DNA of 29,667 nucleotides from DASWFI01 sp036394315 (GCA_036394315.1 DASWFI010000151.1:1-29667); one strand, 5' to 3'. Counted from the first letter of the stretch, positions 8,071-15,791 are shown. Numbers and translations are program-made. The notes: generated by a model from the sequence alone, not told the origin.

Positions 8071-8922
8071 ATGGATTTATCAGTCATAATTATCACGTAT
8101 AAAGAACGCGAACTGCTCAAGAAATGTCTTGAGTCTGTTTTTGCATCCAAAACCGATTACAAATTTGAAGTAATTGTGACGGACAGTAATTCCCAGGATG
8201 GTTCAGTTGAAATGATCCGTGAACAATTTCCTCAAGCGAAAGTTTTGGATAATCAAAAGAACTTGGGATTTTCCAAGGGTAACAATGTCGCAATAAAGCA
8301 GGCGAATGGGCGATTGATTTTATTGCTCAACGCGGACACCACAGTCAAACCCGATACTTTTGATACCTCCGTGAAGTATATGGATGCTTATCCAGAAGTG
8401 GGTGCATTGGGAGCGAAAGTTATGTTGCTCAGCGGCGAACTGGATAAAGCTTGCCGCCGCAAGTTTCCAAATCCTGTAAATTCTTTTTTGCGATTGTTTG
8501 GGTTGAAAAAATTCAGTGACTACAATATTACATCGCCGATTGATCAGGAAGTAGAAGTGGATGCGATTATGGGTGCTTACTTTTTGGTGCGCAAATCCGT
8601 AATTGACCAGGTCGGCATGCTGGATGAAGAATTTTTTATGTACGGTGAGGATTTGGACTGGTGCTGGCGGATCAAAGAAAAAGGACATAAAATTATGTAT
8701 TACCCCAAAGCTGAAATTATGCACTACAAATATGGTGCGTCAAAAACTCTCCCACTGCGTACGATCAAATGGGCGCATACAGCCATGAAAATTTTTTACC
8801 GCAAACACTACGCCCAGCAGCACAATTGGGTTTTTAATCAATTTATTTATTTGGGCATCAATCTGCGGATGTATTTGGTTTTACTTGTGAATATTTTTAG
8901 GCACAAAAAAACAGTCCATTAA
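8071..8922 (+). CDS. Glycosyltransferase family 2 (rhamnosyltransferase-like)
   Basis: A 283-residue GT-A enzyme: MDLSVIIITYKERELL, the DSNSQDGS loop, NLGFSKGNN, the metal site LLLNADTTV (N87-A-D89) and the acceptor/base region DEEFFMYGEDLDWCWRI. This is the standard order of inverting rhamnosyl/GT2 enzymes. I start at 8071 because the longer frame to 7879 would run through two promoters and the GC-rich gene on the other strand. The N-terminus at 8071 is the family's usual one. It was probably part of the same glycan locus as the genes at 2774-7554 before the membrane gene came between them. Confidence 0.92.
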   Translation: MDLSVIIITYKERELLKKCLESVFASKTDYKFEVIVTDSNSQDGSVEMIREQFPQAKVLDNQKNLGFSKGNNVAIKQANGRLILLLNADTTVKPDTFDTSVKYMDAYPEVGALGAKVMLLSGELDKACRRKFPNPVNSFLRLFGLKKFSDYNITSPIDQEVEVDAIMGAYFLVRKSVIDQVGMLDEEFFMYGEDLDWCWRIKEKGHKIMYYPKAEIMHYKYGASKTLPLRTIKWAHTAMKIFYRKHYAQQHNWVFNQFIYLGINLRMYLVLLVNIFRHKKTVH

Positions 8923-8929
8923 GCACAAA

Positions 8930-9324
8930 GAAAAACGGTGGCAACGTGGGAAGTGTTGCGACCGTTGGGGTGCGTGGACGAGAAGGCCTGAGCCGCGAGG
9001 AGGAATCTCCTACACAAACTGCGTAGTTTGTGCTTGTGCCGGTACCAGGAGACGCGATTTACGCCTGACCGTGAGGAATCACGCCGATATTATTTTGGTT
9101 TGTTCCGAGCCACCTCCTGGCGGATCGAGTGTGGGTTCGAGAGGCTAAGGCCTCGCACTCCAAGCAGTATCGATCCGTCGTTCGCATCGGGCTTTGCAAG
9201 AGGCGCACCTCCAGGGGGCCAGAAAGACCAGGCGCAGCTCTTTTGCCAGAGTGGGCGGATGCGGTGAGTTGGTTTTCTCAACTGACCTCCGTTTGTTCTT
9301 TGGTTTCGCAGGAGTAACTGAAGT
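8930..9324 (-). ncRNA. Candidate structured non-coding RNA of about 395 nt
   Basis: A near-ideal promoter and a strong terminator define a GC-rich transcript packed with hairpins. From 5' to 3' these are AGTTG/CAACT, GAG..GCGC/GCGC..CTC, the nested CGGATCGA(9121-9128)/TCGATCCG(9170-9177) with GAGTG/CACTC and GAGGC/GCCTC inside, CGTGA/TCACG, CACAAACT/AGTTTGTG (9013-9032), and AGGAG/CTCCT. It ends in AACGGT/ACCGTT with a T tract (8930-8966). Several GGAG(G) motifs occur, two followed by TTG-started frames of 63 and 47 codons with no family look. I do not recognise tmRNA, SRP, 6S or an intron. Confidence 0.5.
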
Positions 9325-9330
9325 GCTTTT

Positions 9331-9359
9331 ATTATAGAAAGCCAATAAAACGCTGTCAA
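9331..9359 (-). promoter_or_regulatory. Perfect consensus promoter of the structured RNA
   Basis: Minus strand: TTGACA (9359-9354), exactly 17 bases, TATAAT (9336-9331). This is the strongest sigma-70 type promoter in the window and implies abundant constitutive transcription starting near 9324. Confidence 0.8.
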
Positions 9360-9402
9360 TAACATTTAAGACCTATCAGGAATTTACGTAAAGCCTCAAT
9401 TA

Positions 9403-9411
9403 TGCTAAAGT
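9403..9411 (+). promoter_or_regulatory. Extended -10 promoter of the S41 protease gene
   Basis: TGcTAAAGT ends six bases before ATG 9418. TTTACG 17 bases upstream is a plausible -35. The mRNA would be leaderless. Confidence 0.55.
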
Positions 9412-9417
9412 ATTTTT

Positions 9418-10644
9418 ATGAATGAACTTTCAGATATAAAGTCCGCAAGAAAAACAATCGCGATTTTTGCAATTTCTGTCGTCGGCGTGCTGGGAATTTT
9501 TGGTTTAGGCTATATGTCCGGCAAAGGCCAGTTGCAAGTCAATCGCGGCAAGATTGTTATCGTTAAAGGCAATACGCCCAGCACTACTGCTGACTATTCG
9601 TTGCTCTGGGATGCATTGGATTTGCTCAACAGCAAATACGCGGACAGGCCGCTGGATCAACAGAAACTCATGTATGGTGCGGTGCAGGGGCTGGTGGCTG
9701 CCACAGGCGATCCATATACCAGTTTTTTCACACCAGATGATGCGAAAAAATTCCAAGAACAATTGCAGGGATCTTTCAGCGGCATTGGCGCGGAAATTGG
9801 CAAGAAAAATGATCAGATCGTGATTATAGCTCCACTGGAAGACACTCCAGCGCAACGCGCCGGACTTCTGGCCGGAGATGCAATTTTGGAAGTAAATGGA
9901 CAAAGTACGGCGGGTATGTCCACGGACGATGCGGTAAGCAAGATTCGCGGCAAAGCCGGGACAGAAGTTAAGTTGAAAATTATTCACCCAGGCCAAACTG
10001 TCCCGAAAGATCTCATTATAGTCCGCGGCAAAATTGAGATTAAAAGCGTAAAGTTTGAAACGAAAGATGTGAACGGAAAAAAGATTGCCCTGATCAAGCT
10101 TAATCAGTTCGGCGATGATACGAAAGGACTGCTTGACCGTGCGATCGATACCATCAGCAAGGGCGGTTATTCCGGGCTGATCGTGGATATGCGCAACAAT
10201 CCAGGCGGATACCTGGAAACTGCTGTCAGCACTATTTCCAATTGGGTAGATTCAGAACAGGTGGCGGTAAAAGAAATTGGTTTTGATAAAAACGAAAAAG
10301 TTTATAAGACTACAGGTGTGCCGCGATTGAAAGGAATCAAAACCATTATTCTGGTCAATGGCGGATCAGCCTCTGCTTCTGAAATCGTCGCCGGAGCTTT
10401 GCAGGATTACAGTATAGCGACCCTGGTCGGTGAAAAAACCTTTGGTAAAGGATCTGTGCAGGAATTGGAAAATCTTAAGGCCAGTGCGGAAATCAAAATC
10501 ACCGTAGCTAAATGGTTTACGCCTAAAGGCAGGGGAATTGATAAGAAAGGCTTGGAACCGGATGTAAAGGTAGAATTAAAAGCTGAAGACATAAAGGCCA
10601 GCAAAGATCCGCAGATGGATAAGGCTTTAGAGTTGTTGAAATAG
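9418..10644 (+). CDS. C-terminal processing protease, S41 family (CtpA/Prc)
   Basis: A 408-residue exported serine protease. It has an N-terminal anchor (about residues 13-32), an S41 N-terminal helical part, a PDZ domain (about 118-205, starting GSFSGIGAEIG) and the S41 catalytic core. The catalytic pair is S319 in GGSASASEI and K344 in GEKTFGKG, 25 residues apart exactly as in Prc. These enzymes trim C-termini of envelope proteins outside the membrane, with the PDZ domain gating access. The gene starts at ATG 9418 directly behind its own -10 box and ends in a private terminator, so it is monocistronic. Confidence 0.95.
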   Translation: MNELSDIKSARKTIAIFAISVVGVLGIFGLGYMSGKGQLQVNRGKIVIVKGNTPSTTADYSLLWDALDLLNSKYADRPLDQQKLMYGAVQGLVAATGDPYTSFFTPDDAKKFQEQLQGSFSGIGAEIGKKNDQIVIIAPLEDTPAQRAGLLAGDAILEVNGQSTAGMSTDDAVSKIRGKAGTEVKLKIIHPGQTVPKDLIIVRGKIEIKSVKFETKDVNGKKIALIKLNQFGDDTKGLLDRAIDTISKGGYSGLIVDMRNNPGGYLETAVSTISNWVDSEQVAVKEIGFDKNEKVYKTTGVPRLKGIKTIILVNGGSASASEIVAGALQDYSIATLVGEKTFGKGSVQELENLKASAEIKITVAKWFTPKGRGIDKKGLEPDVKVELKAEDIKASKDPQMDKALELLK

Positions 10645-10647
10645 GCT

Positions 10648-10672
10648 TAGGTTGTAGATGATTAGGTTATAG
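10648..10672 (+). repeat. Two copies of the TAGGNNATAG-type motif after the protease gene
   Basis: TAGGTTGTAG (10648-10657) and TAGGTTATAG (10663-10672) lie just behind the TAG stop codon. Related pairs follow the stop codons of alaS and of the J-like gene. Confidence 0.6.
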
Positions 10673-10697
10673 AACCCAAGCGAATGCTTGGGTTTTG
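10673..10697 (+). terminator. Terminator between the protease gene and alaS
   Basis: AACCCAAGC and GCTTGGGTT form a nine-pair stem with a GAAT loop, followed by TTG. The downstream extended -10 box of alaS starts at once after it. Confidence 0.8.
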
Positions 10698-10706
10698 TGT
10701 TATAAT
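10698..10706 (+). promoter_or_regulatory. Extended -10 promoter of alaS
   Basis: TGtTATAAT ends seven bases before ATG 10714. There is no -35 and no ribosome site, so the mRNA is predicted to be leaderless. It abuts the terminator hairpin. Confidence 0.65.
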
Positions 10707-10713
10707 TAAAATC

Positions 10714-12444
10714 ATGAATTCGAACGAACTACGTAAAAAATACCTGAAATTCTTCGAGGAAAAAGGGCACGCGGTAATACCATCAGCGCCATTGGTACCA
10801 GCTAATGATCCCACAGTACTCTTCACCACAGCGGGCATGCATCCGTTGGTCCCTTTTTTGCTGGGCCAAGAGCATCCATCTGGAAAACGCCTGACTAATG
10901 TCCAGAAATCTTTTCGCACCGATGATATCGGCGAAGTCGGCGACAATATTCATAATACTTTTTTTGAAATGCTAGGTAACTGGTCATTAGGTGATTATTG
11001 GAAGGAAGACGCGATCAAGTGGTCTTACGAATTTTTAACTGACGAAAAATGGCTGGCTCTGGAGAAAGAAAAATTAGCAGTTACAATTTTCGCTGGCGAC
11101 GAAGATGCGCCCAAAGATGAAGAGTCGGCAAAAATCTGGAAGTCATTGGGATTTAAAGACGATCGCATAGCATATCTTGGAAAAAAAGATAACTGGTGGG
11201 GACCGCCAGGACAAACTGGACCCTGCGGACCGGACACGGAAATGTTTTATTGGATCGGAAAAGAACAGCCGCCGCAAAAATTTGATCCGGAAGACAAGCA
11301 GTGGGTGGAGATTTGGAACGATGTGTTCATGCAGTACAACAAAACCGCGGAAGGCAAGTTTGAACCTTTGAAGCAAAGAAATGTGGACACCGGCATGGGC
11401 ATGGAGAGAGTTACTTCGATTTTAGAGAATAAAGACAATGTTTACGATACGGAATTATTTGCGCCAATTATACTGAAGATCAGATCGCTGGCCGACAAAC
11501 AGGATACCAAGTCGGAACGGATAATCGCGGATCATTTGCGGGCCGCCGTATTTTTGATCGCGGACGGAGTGACTCCTTCGAACAAGGACCGCGGCTATGT
11601 GTTACGCAGACTCATCCGGCGCAGCATTACTTACGGACAAAAGCTTGGGATAGATCATGATTTCACGCCTGAAATTGCGAATGTGATTATTTCGGAATAC
11701 GAAGAAATTTATCCGGAGCTGAAGAATTCGGCGGTTATCGATGAATTAAAAAAAGAAGAAACTAAATTCCGGGTAACTTTAGCCAAGGGCATGAAAATTT
11801 TGGAAAGCAAGGAAAATATCACCGGCAAGCAAGCTTTTGATTTATTTCAGACTTACGGCTTCCCTTTTGAATTAACGCGAGAGTTTACAGTAGTTGCCAA
11901 TCCCTCTGAGTTCGAAGAAGAATTCAAGAAACACCAGGAACTTTCCCGCACGGCCTCCGCCGGGCAATTCAAAGGCGGACTTGCCTCGCATTCGGATAAA
12001 ATTATACGCTTGCATACAGTCACGCATCTTATGAACGCGGCTTTGCGAAAAGTTTTGGGCGAGAATGTCTGGCAAAAGGGGAGCAATATTACCGAAGAAC
12101 GCACGCGCTTTGATTTTACTCATGATAAGAAGATGGCGGATGAAGAAAAGCAAGAAGTGGAAAAATTAGTAAACGGCTGGATCGAACGCGATCTGACAGT
12201 GAAAAAGGAAATTTTACCGCTGGAGGAGGCTAAAAAACTTGGGGCAATCGGCGTGTTTGGCGAGAAATATCCGGATACAGTTTCCATCTACACGGTTTTT
12301 GATCCCAAATCTGACGAAGTAGTATCGCGGGAATTTTGCGGTGGCCCTCACGTGGAGCATACTGGGATAATTGGTAAATTCAAGATTGCGAAAGAAGAAG
12401 CCGTGTCAGCCGGAGTGCGGAGAATTAAGGCAGTAATTAATTAG
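10714..12444 (+). CDS. alaS: Alanyl-tRNA synthetase, short form lacking the C-terminal C-Ala domain
   Basis: This class II synthetase charges tRNA-Ala. The N-terminal catalytic domain is clear: TTAGMHPLVPFLLGQEHP, then FRTDDIGEVGDNIHNTFFEM and GNWSLGDYW. The tRNA-recognition helices (RIIADHLRAAVFLIADG and GYVLRRLIRR) follow, then the editing domain with zinc ligands H434 and H438 (HTVTH), C542 and H546 (CGGPH). At 576 residues it stops just after the editing domain, where E. coli AlaRS (about 875) continues into the DHHA1-type C-Ala domain. The start is ATG 10714 behind its own -10 box; the frame to 10684 begins inside the terminator. Confidence 0.97.
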   Translation: MNSNELRKKYLKFFEEKGHAVIPSAPLVPANDPTVLFTTAGMHPLVPFLLGQEHPSGKRLTNVQKSFRTDDIGEVGDNIHNTFFEMLGNWSLGDYWKEDAIKWSYEFLTDEKWLALEKEKLAVTIFAGDEDAPKDEESAKIWKSLGFKDDRIAYLGKKDNWWGPPGQTGPCGPDTEMFYWIGKEQPPQKFDPEDKQWVEIWNDVFMQYNKTAEGKFEPLKQRNVDTGMGMERVTSILENKDNVYDTELFAPIILKIRSLADKQDTKSERIIADHLRAAVFLIADGVTPSNKDRGYVLRRLIRRSITYGQKLGIDHDFTPEIANVIISEYEEIYPELKNSAVIDELKKEETKFRVTLAKGMKILESKENITGKQAFDLFQTYGFPFELTREFTVVANPSEFEEEFKKHQELSRTASAGQFKGGLASHSDKIIRLHTVTHLMNAALRKVLGENVWQKGSNITEERTRFDFTHDKKMADEEKQEVEKLVNGWIERDLTVKKEILPLEEAKKLGAIGVFGEKYPDTVSIYTVFDPKSDEVVSREFCGGPHVEHTGIIGKFKIAKEEAVSAGVRRIKAVIN

Positions 12445-12472
12445 GGTATAGGGCTTAGCGTTTAGGGTATAG
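12442..12472 (+). repeat. Two TAGGGTATAG motifs at the end of alaS
   Basis: Identical copies lie at 12442-12451, where the first TAG is the alaS stop codon itself, and at 12463-12472. Confidence 0.6.
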
Positions 12473-12504
12473 ATCTAAACGCTCGACGCTACCCACTAAA
12501 CGCT
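12457..12504 (+). promoter_or_regulatory. Two mutually exclusive hairpins directly upstream of the cupin isomerase gene
   Basis: AGCGTTTAG (12457-12465) can pair with CTAAACGCT at 12475-12483. It can also pair with a second copy at 12496-12504, where GGGT/ACCC lengthens the stem. The element ends three bases before ATG 12508. It could act on alaS 3' ends, on downstream initiation, or be only an intergenic repeat. Confidence 0.4.
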
Positions 12505-12507
12505 ATT

Positions 12508-13314
12508 ATGATTAATTTGAGAAAAACATCGGGGTTGCCGGTGGAAGTAGACGAGCATTATCATTTAAAATTAAACCCGACGGCTGTGGCAAACGGCCAG
12601 CGGCGTTTTTCCCGCAAATTTTCTGAAATGACTGTAGCACTCCTCGAACCTGATGTGAAATCTCCCGCGGAAATAACTTATGAAGTTTATGGGGGAGTGC
12701 ATTTGGCAGAGCATGAAAGCATAATTAAGAATCATCACCTGACTTACGACATCACGATTCTGCCGTCCATGATGCTGGGAAAAGAATACAATAAAACCAT
12801 AGGGCATTATCATGCCAATATTCCCGGTACTACGATCGCCCATCCTGAATTATATGAAGTGCTGCACGGCCGGGGATTATTCCTGCTGCAGAAAATGGAT
12901 CTGGAGTTCCAAAATCTGATCACTGTCCTGGCTATCGAAGGGACGGCAGGGGACAAAATTATTTATCCGCCGAATTACGGCCATATCATGGTGAATATCG
13001 GCGATGAACCGTTGATAATGGCCAACTGGCTTTCCACTGATTACAAAGCATTATACGAGCCAGTAAAAGAGAAACACGGTATGGCCCTCTACGTCGTTAA
13101 AGGCCATGACGGTAAGCCGACATTTGTGAAAAATAAAAATTATATCGATCAGCCAATGATGAGGAAAATGATAATTGGTGATAAATTGTTCTCAAATTTT
13201 GGTCTGGTACCCGGTGAACCGATGTATACTACTGCTATGCGCGATCCCAAGATTTTAGAGTTTTTGAACCACCCCGAGAAATACGCAGTCCAGCTATCTG
13301 CACTTTCTTCTTAA
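12508..13314 (+). CDS. pgi: Glucose-6-phosphate isomerase, archaeal/cupin type
   Basis: A 268-residue cupin enzyme that interconverts glucose-6-phosphate and fructose-6-phosphate in the cytoplasm. The family signature is present: the TIGHYH stretch with ligands H100 and H102, a glutamate in HPELYEVLHGRG (E114 or E117) and H159 in NYGHIMVN. Together these make the metal-binding cupin set known from Pyrococcus PGI. It is longer than the roughly 190-residue archaeal enzyme, with extra N-terminal (about 60) and C-terminal segments. The start codon follows three bases after a switch-like hairpin element and has no clear ribosome site or -10 box. Confidence 0.85.
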   Translation: MINLRKTSGLPVEVDEHYHLKLNPTAVANGQRRFSRKFSEMTVALLEPDVKSPAEITYEVYGGVHLAEHESIIKNHHLTYDITILPSMMLGKEYNKTIGHYHANIPGTTIAHPELYEVLHGRGLFLLQKMDLEFQNLITVLAIEGTAGDKIIYPPNYGHIMVNIGDEPLIMANWLSTDYKALYEPVKEKHGMALYVVKGHDGKPTFVKNKNYIDQPMMRKMIIGDKLFSNFGLVPGEPMYTTAMRDPKILEFLNHPEKYAVQLSALSS

Positions 13315-13316
13315 TG

Positions 13317-13325
13317 TGCTAGAAT
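13317..13325 (+). promoter_or_regulatory. Extended -10 promoter of the J-like membrane protein gene
   Basis: TGcTAGAAT begins three bases after the pgi stop and ends ten bases before ATG 13336 (four before an in-frame TTG 13330). Confidence 0.5.
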
Positions 13326-13335
13326 TACTTTGAAT

Positions 13336-14952
13336 ATGGCCCCAAAAATCATCAAAATTGGACGTAAGGACGATTTGTCATCGATTATTAAGCAGATCAA
13401 ATCGACCAAGGATCGAGAGGTGATTTTTGAGGTGGAAAAAGGATCACCGCTGTCACTCAGTTCCGAAGGCATGAAATTGATAAAAAAAACAGGAGAAGTC
13501 CTGGGTAAAAAAGTGACGATTCAAACCGGAGACGAAACCAGCCGCATCTTCGCAAAAAAAGCTGGAGTTTTAGATGGCGAATCACAAATCAAAAATACCA
13601 GGACAGGATCGAAAGCGGCACGCCCGGGAAGAGACATTAAGTCACCCGGCTTGGGTTCGACAGCGAGTCGAGGTGGCAGATTTTCTGACATAGTAGTTCC
13701 GCGCCGCCCAGTCAAAAATAATGTGGCCCCAAAAATTGCTGCTCAGTCCCCGGTCATGAGTGAAGTTTCGGAGGATGGTTCCCGGCTGGAGATAGAAGTC
13801 GAGCATAGCAATACTTCCAGATTTTCAAAAATATTTATTCTTTGTCTGGTGGTTTTGGTTATTACGGTTTTCGGTCTGGCCGTACTTTTGCCGAAGGCGG
13901 ATATCAGGGTGTTTGCCAGATCAGAGCCGATCACCCGCGATTTTGAAATCGCAGTTGATCGCACAGTGCCCACTGCTAATCGCAATACTTTGCAAATTCC
14001 CGGCATTCCTGTGTCCAAGGAAATTTCCATAACCAAATCATTTCCAACATCCGGTGCCAAAGTAAGTGGTAGCAAAACTGGCGGCGATGTCACGATTTAT
14101 AATTTTACTTCCAATATTTTAAAGCTCAATGCATCCACCACGTCACTGATGGCAAATGGCAAAAAATATGTTTTAGTAAAATCCGTAAGCGGGCTAAAGC
14201 CGAACGGAGTTCCAAATACTGGTATTGCGATTGCGGCCGCTGAAGCAGGCGAGGATTATAATTTGCCCGCTAACACCCGACTGCAGATAGTAAATGCCGC
14301 ATTGGGCAATGCCAATGTCTACGCCCAGAACCCGCAGGCTTTGGGCGGGGGCAGTACTGGCACTGGGACCAAAATTTTATCCCAGAAGGATCTGGACAAT
14401 GCGACTAACAGTTTGCTGGCCGCCGTAGTTGCTCAGGGCGAACAGGATCTGAGTACTGCGAATGCGGTAAAAATTCGATTGCTGGATAATGCGGTCAAGA
14501 AAGAAGTTTTGGCCAAAACCGCGAATAAAGACGTGGGCGCTGAAGTGGATAGTTTTGATATGACGATGATTGCCAGAGTTTCAGGCATGGCGTTTCGGGA
14601 AGATGATGTAAACATTGTGGTAATTTCAAAAATTAATGAAGTGCTCTCGAGCGATAAGTATCTTTTGGAAGGCAAGCAGAAACCATTTACAGGAAGTTTC
14701 AAATCAGTGGACTTGGCAAACTATAAAGGAGTGCTGGAGGTGCACTTCGAAACTGCGGCCGCATACAAAGTGGATGCGGGCAATTTGCCGAAAATTTTAG
14801 CCGGGAAAAATGAATCCGAGATTAAAGAAATACTTCTAAGCAAGCCGGAGATAGATAACGTGGAAGTAAAATTCTGGCCCGCTTGGTTTGTCCACAAAGC
14901 ACCAAAGTTTAATGGAAAGATAAATATCAGTACTGTGTTAAGCCAAAACTAG
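13336..14952 (+). CDS. Membrane-anchored protein with baseplate-J-like C-terminal part (538 aa)
   Basis: The N-terminal cytoplasmic domain (about residues 1-75) looks like a small alpha/beta fold (DDLSSIIKQIKSTKDREVIF, then GEVLGKKVTIQTGDE). A basic low-complexity linker follows, then one membrane helix (about 162-184). A large extracytoplasmic beta-rich part starts ADIRVFARSEPI and ends VEVKFWPAWFVHKAPKFNG. Many CPR genomes carry proteins of this plan, annotated as baseplate J-like or hypothetical; that comparison is from memory. I do not assign a function. ATG 13336 is preferred over the TTG at 13330. It ends in a TAG that is part of a tandem TAGGNNATAG motif. Confidence 0.72.
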   Translation: MAPKIIKIGRKDDLSSIIKQIKSTKDREVIFEVEKGSPLSLSSEGMKLIKKTGEVLGKKVTIQTGDETSRIFAKKAGVLDGESQIKNTRTGSKAARPGRDIKSPGLGSTASRGGRFSDIVVPRRPVKNNVAPKIAAQSPVMSEVSEDGSRLEIEVEHSNTSRFSKIFILCLVVLVITVFGLAVLLPKADIRVFARSEPITRDFEIAVDRTVPTANRNTLQIPGIPVSKEISITKSFPTSGAKVSGSKTGGDVTIYNFTSNILKLNASTTSLMANGKKYVLVKSVSGLKPNGVPNTGIAIAAAEAGEDYNLPANTRLQIVNAALGNANVYAQNPQALGGGSTGTGTKILSQKDLDNATNSLLAAVVAQGEQDLSTANAVKIRLLDNAVKKEVLAKTANKDVGAEVDSFDMTMIARVSGMAFREDDVNIVVISKINEVLSSDKYLLEGKQKPFTGSFKSVDLANYKGVLEVHFETAAAYKVDAGNLPKILAGKNESEIKEILLSKPEIDNVEVKFWPAWFVHKAPKFNGKINISTVLSQN

Positions 14953-14966
14953 GTGATAGGTTATAG
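14950..14966 (+). repeat. Overlapping TAGGNNATAG motifs at the stop codon
   Basis: TAGGTGATAG (14950-14959) overlaps TAGGTTATAG (14957-14966). The stop codon is the first TAG. This is the third gene in a row with such a pair. Confidence 0.6.
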
Positions 14967-14972
14967 AATGAG

Positions 14973-15006
14973 AAAAGGCCAGGACGCATACGCGACTTGG
15001 CCTTTT
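14973..15006 (+). terminator. Terminator of the J-like protein gene
   Basis: AAAAGGCCA and TGGCCTTTT arms flank a 16-base loop. The run of T is part of the stem, and the symmetric A run would let it work from both sides. Confidence 0.55.
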
Positions 15007-15019
15007 GAAATTGGACGCG

Positions 15020-15050
15020 AAAAAAGCCAGGTTCCCGAAGGTCCCTGGCT
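15020..15050 (-). terminator. Strong terminator of the GC-rich minus-strand unit
   Basis: Minus strand: AGCCAGG and CCTGGCT arms enclose a TTCG tetraloop region and are followed by six T. It marks the end of a transcript coming from 15785. Confidence 0.8.
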
Positions 15051-15104
15051 CCGCAACTTGGTCCGGTGCACAGAGCACGGAGTTACTTTCCCGTAACGTG
15101 GGAC

Positions 15105-15290
15105 TTACGTCCATCCTTCCAGTAGATCGACCGAGGACAGAGTATCCAATTTCCTCCGAACGAAGATGAGAGATAGGGCCGGAATTCTGCGCGGGCCATG
15201 TGCGCAAAATCCCGGCGACAACGACTTGAGGTAATAGAATCTGATCCGTTCTTCGGCCTCGCGACTGCGCGACGCAAACGGGACAGTCAT
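15105..15290 (-). CDS. Possible 61-aa basic protein in the GC-rich unit
   Basis: An ATG frame at 15290 with AAAGGTGA directly upstream, so a ribosome site is plausible though close. The product is basic and arginine-rich (PFASRSREAEERIRF, then FVRRKLDTL) with two cysteine-free hydrophobic patches. No family is recognised. It sits between the 25-codon ORF and the unit's terminator. In GC-rich DNA a 61-codon open frame can arise by chance, so this is tentative. Confidence 0.3.
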   Translation of the reverse strand: MTVPFASRSREAEERIRFYYLKSLSPGFCAHGPRRIPALSLIFVRRKLDTLSSVDLLEGWT

Positions 15291-15398
15291 GTCACCTTTA
15301 GGGCTACAAGTTTTTTATCAGAATTTGCAAAACCATGACCCAGTTTGCACTTCAGCCACCCTGGTTGGAGTTTCTGATGCCCTGTCTCGGCGACCCGG

Positions 15399-15476
15399 CT
15401 ACTGGGCCGCCGTCGCGACGTTGACACCGGTCTGAGCGTCGTTCGCCATGGTGTTCTGCCACATCTGCTTCTTCAC
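15399..15476 (-). CDS. Possible 25-aa peptide with strong ribosome site
   Basis: A GTG start at 15476 is preceded at six bases by GGAGG. The peptide begins MKKQMWQNTM and ends VNVATAAQ before TAG. It is polar, rich in Ala, Asn and Gln, with no signal peptide. It lies downstream of a roughly 300-base folded leader and upstream of the 61-aa frame. The segment ANDAQTG superficially recalls a tmRNA tag, but no tRNA-like ends are present around it. It could be a leader peptide or a signalling peptide; nothing in the sequence decides this. Confidence 0.4.
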   Translation of the reverse strand: MKKQMWQNTMANDAQTGVNVATAAQ

Positions 15477-15479
15477 GCT

Positions 15480-15785
15480 ATACCTCCAGTGAGGAGATTG
15501 ACGAACCAACCCTGCGGGCTGGCCACAGATCTAAGGCCGCACCTCGCGACCCCAGTTCCATTTCCGGAATTATGGTATCCGGCTCAGTTCGGGAAAAGAG
15601 CAACACCCGAACCACCTTTGCCAGAGCACCCCTCGGAATTGAGGGGTATTCACGCAGCTCGAGGCAAACTTGAGAAAACTTCTAGGATCGCCGAGGGCTC
15701 CCCAGATGGAGAGCGGCCGGGGTGACTTGCGAACACTTCCCGGGAACTCGACAACCCTCGAACTCAAACTAGAAAGAACTTAACA
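15480..15785 (-). ncRNA. Highly structured leader or RNA of the GC-rich minus-strand unit
   Basis: The predicted transcript start is near 15785. In minus-strand order there are paired arms CGAGGG/CCCTCG, TTTGCC/GGCAAA enclosing the perfect ACCCCTC/GAGGGGT stem (15629-15648), GTTCGGG/CCCGAAC (15587-15610), CCGGA/TCCGG and TGCGG/CCGCA. No plausible coding frame has a ribosome site until the GTG at 15476. This could be a long riboswitch-like 5' leader or part of a roughly 760-nt structured RNA reaching the terminator at 15020. Confidence 0.4.
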
Positions 15786-15791
15786 TCCAGT

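Noticed and set aside
9129..9317. A 62-codon plus-strand frame in the same region
   Set aside because: GTG start without ribosome site or promoter, and antisense to a unit with a full promoter and terminator.
9090..9365. A 91-codon minus-strand frame over the structured RNA
   Set aside because: Its start lies upstream of the promoter's -10 box. The translated sequence has random-looking composition, and the DNA is dominated by paired arms.
15399..15476. The peptide segment ANDAQTG...ATAAQ as a tmRNA tag
   Set aside because: No tRNA-like 5' and 3' ends, no GGATTCGAC-type block and no T-loop are found at the right distances, and the ORF has its own GGAGG and GTG start.
15489..15767. Open frames of 78 (plus) and 65 (minus) codons in the GC-rich leader
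   Set aside because: No ribosome sites and no family features; long frames arise easily in GC-rich, hairpin-rich DNA.
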